Of a DNA stretch of 64,000 nt, positions 59,250 to 64,000 are shown in pieces; within the stretch, counting starts at the first letter, position 1; each line of letters begins with the position of its first letter. Position numbers and translations under genes: made by a program. The stretch covers positions 87,969,889 to 88,033,888 of the forward strand of contig CM057829.1 in NCBI GenBank assembly GCA_030068075.1, read 5' to 3'. A model generated the notes under the pieces. That model searched no databases and was not told where the DNA came from. It worked only from the letters and a program-made list of their open reading frames with translations. This stretch comes from Paguma larvata. Lineage: Eukaryota > Chordata > Mammalia > Carnivora > Viverridae.

Positions 59250-59720
59250 ATCTATCTCCTTATTACAGGTCAGTGATTTTTCTAAAATACAAAACTTCTT
59301 CATTTAAAATTTATTAGTGGTTGCTCACTGCCTACAGGATAAACTCTGAACTTACAAGGCCCTTCAACATCCGTTCCTGCTTAGTTACCTCTAGTCTACG
59401 CCTCTCATCCGCCAACATCACAAACTCAACCTTGCCGCTCCATAGAATTCCCTGAACATATCAAGCTCCCTCACCAACGAGCTTTTCCTCTGCCTGGAAC
59501 ACATACTCCTTTCTGCTGTCCCGAGCTCATTTCTATATATCCTTTAGCTCTTGGCTTAGAAGGCTCTTCCTCTAAATAAAACCGTGCTGGCTCCTCCAGT
59601 CTACATTAGATATTACTCCAAAGTGTCCTCATTGTCCCCTGCACTTGCTCCATCATAGCCCTACTTAAACAAGCAATTATTAAGCAATTATACGTGATTT
59701 GCCAGTCTTTCACTTGACCA
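59250..59720 (+). mobile_element. L2 LINE 3' part
   Basis: 'caggataaactctgaactta', 'aaggcccttcaacatccgtt', 'cttttcctctgcctggaaca': the usual L2 3' end order. Confidence 0.75.
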
Positions 59721-59744
59721 AAATATCAGAAATAAATCTGGTTC

Positions 59745-59959
59745 AGGGAGCCTGGGTGCTCAGTCGTTTAAGTGCCCGACTCTCGGTTTCGACTCAGGTC
59801 ATGATCTCATAGTTCTTGAGCTCAAGCCCTATGTCAGACTCCATGCTGATGATACAGAGCCTGTTTGGGATTCTCTCTCTCCCTCTGCTCCTCCCCTGCT
59901 CACGTGCGCACACACACACGCGTTCTCTCTCTCTCTCAAAAATAAACATTAAAAAAAAA
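59745..59959 (+). mobile_element. Carnivore tRNA-SINE
   Basis: GGGAGCCTGGGTGCTCAGTCG head, CACACACACGCG insert, AAATAAACATTAAA tail. Confidence 0.9.
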
Positions 59960-60354
59960 GATTTGTAAAAATGTTAAATAATGCACTTATTAAGTTCATG
60001 TTCTTTTACAAAATAGTTACCTTTCCTAAAAACATACATGACATAGGTCATGTAAATTATTGCTATTTTCAGTGATTTAATAAATACTGTAATTTTTTAA
60101 TTTCCCATATGATACGTATTGATAGATATAACCTACCTGATCAAAGCACTTTAAGTCCTCAATAATTTTTTAAGAGTCTAAAGGGCTACTGAGATCAAAA
60201 GCTAAGATTCACTGAGCTAGCAGTGTTTACAAATAGATGGGGCACTGGCCTTGATTCTCTGTGTCGAGAAGCTCAGTTAGATCTCTTAGACATGAAATTG
60301 CTCAGGCTCTGACAACTTAATAACATGTGTAAGTACAGGCGCAGGGTTTTCTCC

Positions 60355-60412
60355 CAGCAGGTGCTGTCGAGGAAAACGAGGCTCAGGCGAACGGTAACCT
60401 GCCTTAGAGCAA
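60355..60412 (+). mobile_element. MIR core fragment
   Basis: 'gtcgaggaaaacgaggctca' followed by 'gaacggtaacctgcc' matches the MIR core 'gatgaggaaactgaggctca'. Confidence 0.6.
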
Positions 60413-60431
60413 AATATAAAAAGAATCTTAA

Positions 60432-60624
60432 AAAAATTATTTTTAATGTTTATTTTTGAGAGAGAGAGAGAGAGACAGAGCATGAGTGAAAGACAGAATC
60501 TGAAGCAGGCTCCAGGCTCTGATCGGTCAGCACAGAGCCTGACACAGGCCTTTAACTCAAGAACCAGGAGATTATGACCTGAGCCGAGTTGAACGCTTGA
60601 CAGACTGAGTCACTCAGGTGCCCC
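60432..60624 (-). mobile_element. Carnivore tRNA-SINE with TSD
   Basis: Minus copy; aaaaagaatctt on both sides. Confidence 0.93.
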
Positions 60625-61099
60625 AAAAAGAATCTTTTAAATCATTCTTATCTTCCCACCTGAAACACAATATAGTTTCATATGCTTTTTAAATTACCAT
60701 ATTCGGACATTTTTATAATTCCACAGTCTTCACAATTATCATTTAAAAGAGCTGCATAATCATATCTAGCGTTCCTACAAACCTCAGTAGCAACTTTCGT
60801 TATCTGATTAATGTATTTAAAAAAACACACTAAAACCTTATGTAAGAAATACTGCAGAGTACGCTCCCAAAAAATCTTACTTCTAGAATGTCAACAGATC
60901 TTATTTTAAATAAAACTTACCAGAGAGATGCTGTAGCTTGGAACACAAAGATAATGACATTTTGACCTGGAACTTCTGGAAACCTTGACTTCAGAACTGT
61001 GCCTCTCCCTAACCGTGAAGGTTCCACACACTCTCAAACCCCCTCAAGAACCTGTTTCCATTATCCCAGGTGCTACCCATGGTTCCATAAACACAACTA

Positions 61100-61320
61100 A
61101 AGGCTACACCTGTGCTCCACCACCTGAAATGACTGCTTCTCTCATCTCTACCTATCTAAAATTCTTCCTTTAAGGGTCGGCTTGAAAGCCAGCTCATTCA
61201 TGATTCTTTCTCAGCTCCTTTCAATTTCAACCCTTTTTGAATATCTGAAGGCCTTTGTTTGAACTTCACTCAAAATACAATTCTTTTCTGCTTATCTTTA
61301 TTCTTTAGGACAGGCATTGT
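61100..61320 (+). mobile_element. L2 LINE 3' part
   Basis: 'ccagctcattcatgattctt' and 'ggacaggcattgtcttattg' fit the L2 tail. Confidence 0.55.
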
Positions 61321-61369
61321 CTTATTGTCTTCATTCCCTGAAACACCAAGGAAAAGAGGGAGGTGCCGT

Positions 61370-61445
61370 TGAGGAAAAGGAGGCTCAGGTGACCGGTAAC
61401 CTGCCAGTGACTCAAAGAGTCAAATGTGAACGCCAGATCCCCACC
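61370..61445 (+). mobile_element. MIR core fragment
   Basis: 'gttgaggaaaaggaggctca', 'ggtaacctgccagtgactca': MIR core, similar to the copy at 60355. Confidence 0.6.
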
Positions 61446-61486
61446 CCTGACAAAGCCCATGTTCGTTCTTTCTTCTTCTTCTTCTT

Positions 61487-61693
61487 TTTTTTAATGTTTA
61501 TTCTCGAGAGAAAGAGAAAGAGTCAGAGTGTGAGCGGGCAAGGGGCAGAGAGAGAGAGAGACACAGAACCCGAAGAAGGCCTCAGGCTCCGAGCCGTCAG
61601 CACAGAGACTGATGTGGGGCTCGAACCCATGAACTTTGAGACCACGACCTGAGCCGAAGTCGATGCTCAACCGACTGAGCCACCGGTGGACCC
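61487..61693 (-). mobile_element. Carnivore tRNA-SINE
   Basis: Minus copy ending GCCACCGGTGGACCCC (diverged head); flanks gcccatgttc and gcccgtgttc. Confidence 0.9.
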
Positions 61694-61989
61694 CAGGCCC
61701 GTGTTCCTCCTACCATATCATTCCATGCTCCCTACCTTATATTCTTTGTGATAGTAAGTATTCAAGAAATCTGTAAAACTGAATGAATCAGACTGGCTTT
61801 ATTCTTCATCTCAAGGAAACTCTAAGGTTAAAAAAAAAAATCCAGCGAAAATAATTCCTACAATTGTACTTTTGCCACCTCTGGCATTATATTCCCACAT
61901 ATCTTATTCTGGCCAAAAAAAAACACATTAAATGTGTGGTTTTCAGGAGACAGCATTAAGGCCCACATCTATTCCTGAAATGTTTAATA

Positions 61990-62110
61990 TCTATCATCAT
62001 CATATTCTGTCGGTTCTTTATTTGAGCAGAATTAGAGCTATGACTAGTATGCCTAGGACAGAGTAAGATTTCCATAAATGTCTGCCAAATAAATAAATGA
62101 ATGAAAAAAT
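61990..62110 (+). mobile_element. L2 3' terminus
   Basis: 'tatgcctaggacagagtaag' and AAATAAATAAATGAATGA, the L2 end. Confidence 0.55.
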
Positions 62111-62459
62111 TAACCATTTCTTCAGCTGTCCAGGAACCTGTGTTTACTTCCTCCAGTTCCTTCACCAGTTTCTCCACCATTGTTGTCTCAGAGCAATAGC
62201 TAACAAAAACAATTACATACTGGGTTACAGAAAATACAGCTGAACAACTAGTTTATTTTACTACAAACTTTCGGTTTCTGAATGCCGCCTACTAAGCAAT
62301 TCAATCCTGCCCCAAAGGCATTTCAAAATTATCCTGTCCGTTCACCCAGTCACCCAGTTAACCAGAACCCTGAGGTGTATTGATTCTGCCCACCGTCCCT
62401 CACTCGCTGCATGTAAGCCACCCACCGTCTACCCTCGCCTCTACCGGTCTCTCACCTGC

Positions 62460-62990
62460 CCTACCACAACAACCTCCCAACCTTCCTAATGATCTCTTCA
62501 CAACCACTTAACTCCAACAGTCCTTGCAGCAATCAGAGTAATGTTTATTTAAAAAAGCTGAAATGACTGTTACTCCCCTGCTTAAAACACTTTAATAGCT
62601 TCCATTACACTTCCAATAAAATAAAAATTCTTTACCATGGAATTCCCTACAGTAGCCTTCATGAACTCCCACTCCTTTTTTTTTTCCTTCTACTCACTTC
62701 TTCATTTCATTCTACTCTTTCCCAGCAAACCACACTCCAGCTACACTGGCCTTCTTTGATCACTGTGTCCACTAGATTATTACCTAGAAATGCAATCTGT
62801 TCCTTTCCTTGTAGTACTTATCAGAAGTAGTTATATATACATGTATGTGTGTGTGTGTGTGTGTATATATATAAAATAAGTCTAACTATACTGTACACTC
62901 CCAAAACAGCAGTATAAAACTTTCTATCACTCCATACTGAATAAAGTATAAAACCTAGCATGTGGTAGGCACTTAATATTTCTGAATGAC
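62460..62990 (+). mobile_element. L2 LINE 3' part
   Basis: 'ctccagctacactggccttc', 'gcatgtggtaggcacttaat', ending 'tttctgaatga'. A (TG)n/(TA)n microsatellite lies at 62843-62873. A SINE inserted directly at its end. Confidence 0.75.
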
Positions 62991-63214
62991 GGGGCGCCTG
63001 GGTGGCTCAGTGGATTAACAATCTGACTTTGGCTCAGGTCATGATCTCACGGTTCGTGAGTTTGAGCCCCGAATTGGGCTCTGTGCTGACAGCTCAGAGC
63101 CTGGAGCCTGCTTCAGACTCTGTGTCTCCCTCTCTCTCCGCCCCTCTGCCACTCATGCTCCATGTCTCTCTCTCTCTCTCTCTCAAAAATAAACATTAAA
63201 AAAAATTTTTTTTA
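62991..63214 (+). mobile_element. Carnivore tRNA-SINE
   Basis: GGGGCGCCTGGGTGGCTCAG head; flanks atttctgaatga and atttctgagtga. Confidence 0.93.
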
Positions 63215-63349
63215 ATTTCTGAGTGAAGACACTGCTTCCCTGTATACTCATTTATATTAACATGTATTATATATCATCTGTATGTCAGATAACATATGTA
63301 ATTTACAAAGCATACAATATACAATACATTACTACTGTACAAGAAAGGA

Positions 63350-64000
63350 TTTGTCTGCCTTTTGCCCCCCAGGTTCCTGAGAAGTACCCTCTAAACCCTT
63401 GGATTTCCAGAGGGTGGGAGTGTCCTTCTTATTCTCCGTGAGCTCCTAGACAGTTTATGCTAACGAGATTACTCAGGTTGGCAGCTAGCCATGTCAGACA
63501 GACCAGACTGCAGTTAGAGGGGAGGGGTACTGGAGTTGGAGGCCTATCATGTGAACGATGATTCAGTCAGCGGTGCTGAGTCGATGAAGCACCGGTAAGA
63601 ACTCTGGACCACCACGGCTCCAGACAGTTTTCCCGGTTAATAGACTGTGTGTATGGTACACCTCGATGTGCTGGGGAGAGGATGTGTCCTGACTGCATGG
63701 GAGATCCAGGTTTGGGACTTTTCCAGCACTTGCCATACGTGTCTCTTCTTTTGGCTGTCCTGATTTGTATCTTTTTTTTTTTTCTATCATAATAAACCTA
63801 ACTTTAAATAGGGGACTTTCTTGAGTTCTCTGAGTCATTCTAGGACATTATTGAGCCTCAGAGGGGTAGTGGGAACCCCTAAATTTATAACCAGTTTGTC
63901 AGAAATGTGAATGGCCTGAGATTCTCTGAGCCTGAGGATGGTGTCTGCAGTGAGGGCAATCTCGTGGGGCACTAAGCTCTTAACCCCTGATTTGTAAGGG
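63350..64000. mobile_element. Probable LTR-like retroelement block (family unassigned), cut by window end
   Basis: Contains 'tgtcctgatttgtatctttt', AATAAA at 63791, then 'agttctctgagtcattctag' and 'gtgggaacccctaaatttat', a layout typical of the R/U5 part of ERV LTRs. No retroviral gene is seen. Confidence 0.4.

Larger units (their letters stand above)
14506..64000 (-). other. USP45: USP45 gene, 3' part (gene continues past 64000)
   Basis: This is the gene-level span of ubiquitin-specific peptidase 45, a cysteine protease that removes ubiquitin from proteins; known work links it to ERCC1 deubiquitination in DNA crosslink repair. Thirteen exons on the minus strand splice into one continuous frame of 1951 nt, ending in TAA at 14506-14508. 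The order of motifs is the USP order: Cys box (NLGNTCFFNAVMQ), QDSQE box, CxxC pair, acidic insert, second Cxx[15 protein letters not shown], and a terminal VSD Asp box. The paralogue USP16 shares this architecture, but the linker and C-terminal wording match USP45 as I remember it. The ZnF-UBP domain expected upstream of the Cys box was searched for on the minus strand and not found up to 64000. All catalytic residues are intact and no frameshift or stop was seen. Confidence 0.95.

Noticed and set aside
61956..62180. Minus ORF starting MVEKLVKELEEVNTGSW
   Set aside because: Looks protein-like at first, but it runs into an L2 tail, has no splice context, and is not USP45 text.
530..63214. tRNA genes suggested by repeated A- and B-box sequences
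   Set aside because: The tRNA-like heads are parts of SINEs with CT domains and A-tails, not functional tRNA genes.

Overview
This window is mammalian nuclear DNA, almost certainly from a cat-family carnivore (Felidae). The main evidence is about 50 tRNA-derived carnivore SINEs of the type that starts 'GGGGCGCCTGGGTGGCTCAG', many with clear target-site duplications (TSDs), together with L1, L2, MIR, MLT1 and CA-microsatellite content typical of a mammalian intron-rich locus. There are no bacterial-type operons, rRNA genes, CRISPR arrays or intact mobile-element genes. The species is inferred from the SINE type and was not checked by alignment.

The one protein-coding gene that can be proved here is USP45, a ubiquitin-specific protease, on the minus strand. 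Thirteen coding exons lie between 50551 and 14506. Every junction has a GT donor and AG acceptor, and every reading phase joins correctly. Together they encode about 650 C-terminal residues: the whole catalytic domain with its Cys, His and Asp residues, two zinc-ribbon CxxC pairs and a long acidic disordered insert. The N-terminal ZnF-UBP exons and the USP45 promoter were not found and should lie beyond 64000. The 3' UTR probably runs from 14505 to about 10975.

From 5900 to 7100 there is a CpG-rich promoter block with textbook NRF1, YY1, ETS, CCAAT and E-box motifs and a good leftward splice donor. In mammals the gene just beyond the 3' end of USP45, on the same strand, is PNISR. This block is therefore read as the PNISR promoter and non-coding first exon, with the PNISR body lying to the left of the window. 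That assignment rests on remembered synteny, not on protein sequence.

Layout: 1-5580 is the putative PNISR intron 1, containing MIR, two MLT1 LTRs and an old L1 3' end. 5900-7100 is the promoter. 7100-10970 is intergenic and SINE-rich. 10970-14505 is the USP45 3' UTR. 14506-50551 holds the USP45 exons and introns; the 11-kb intron at 35126-46164 is a nest of L1 fragments. 50552-64000 is the 5' part of USP45, one intron as far as can be seen, with SINEs, L2, MIR and an LTR-like block at the right edge. No new biological system was found. The more interesting leftovers are an unexplained CpG-dense intronic island beside a perfect hairpin (32910-33360), a perfect 60-bp tandem duplication, a GGAA microsatellite grown inside an L1, a long Z-DNA-type tract, and possible alternative exons.
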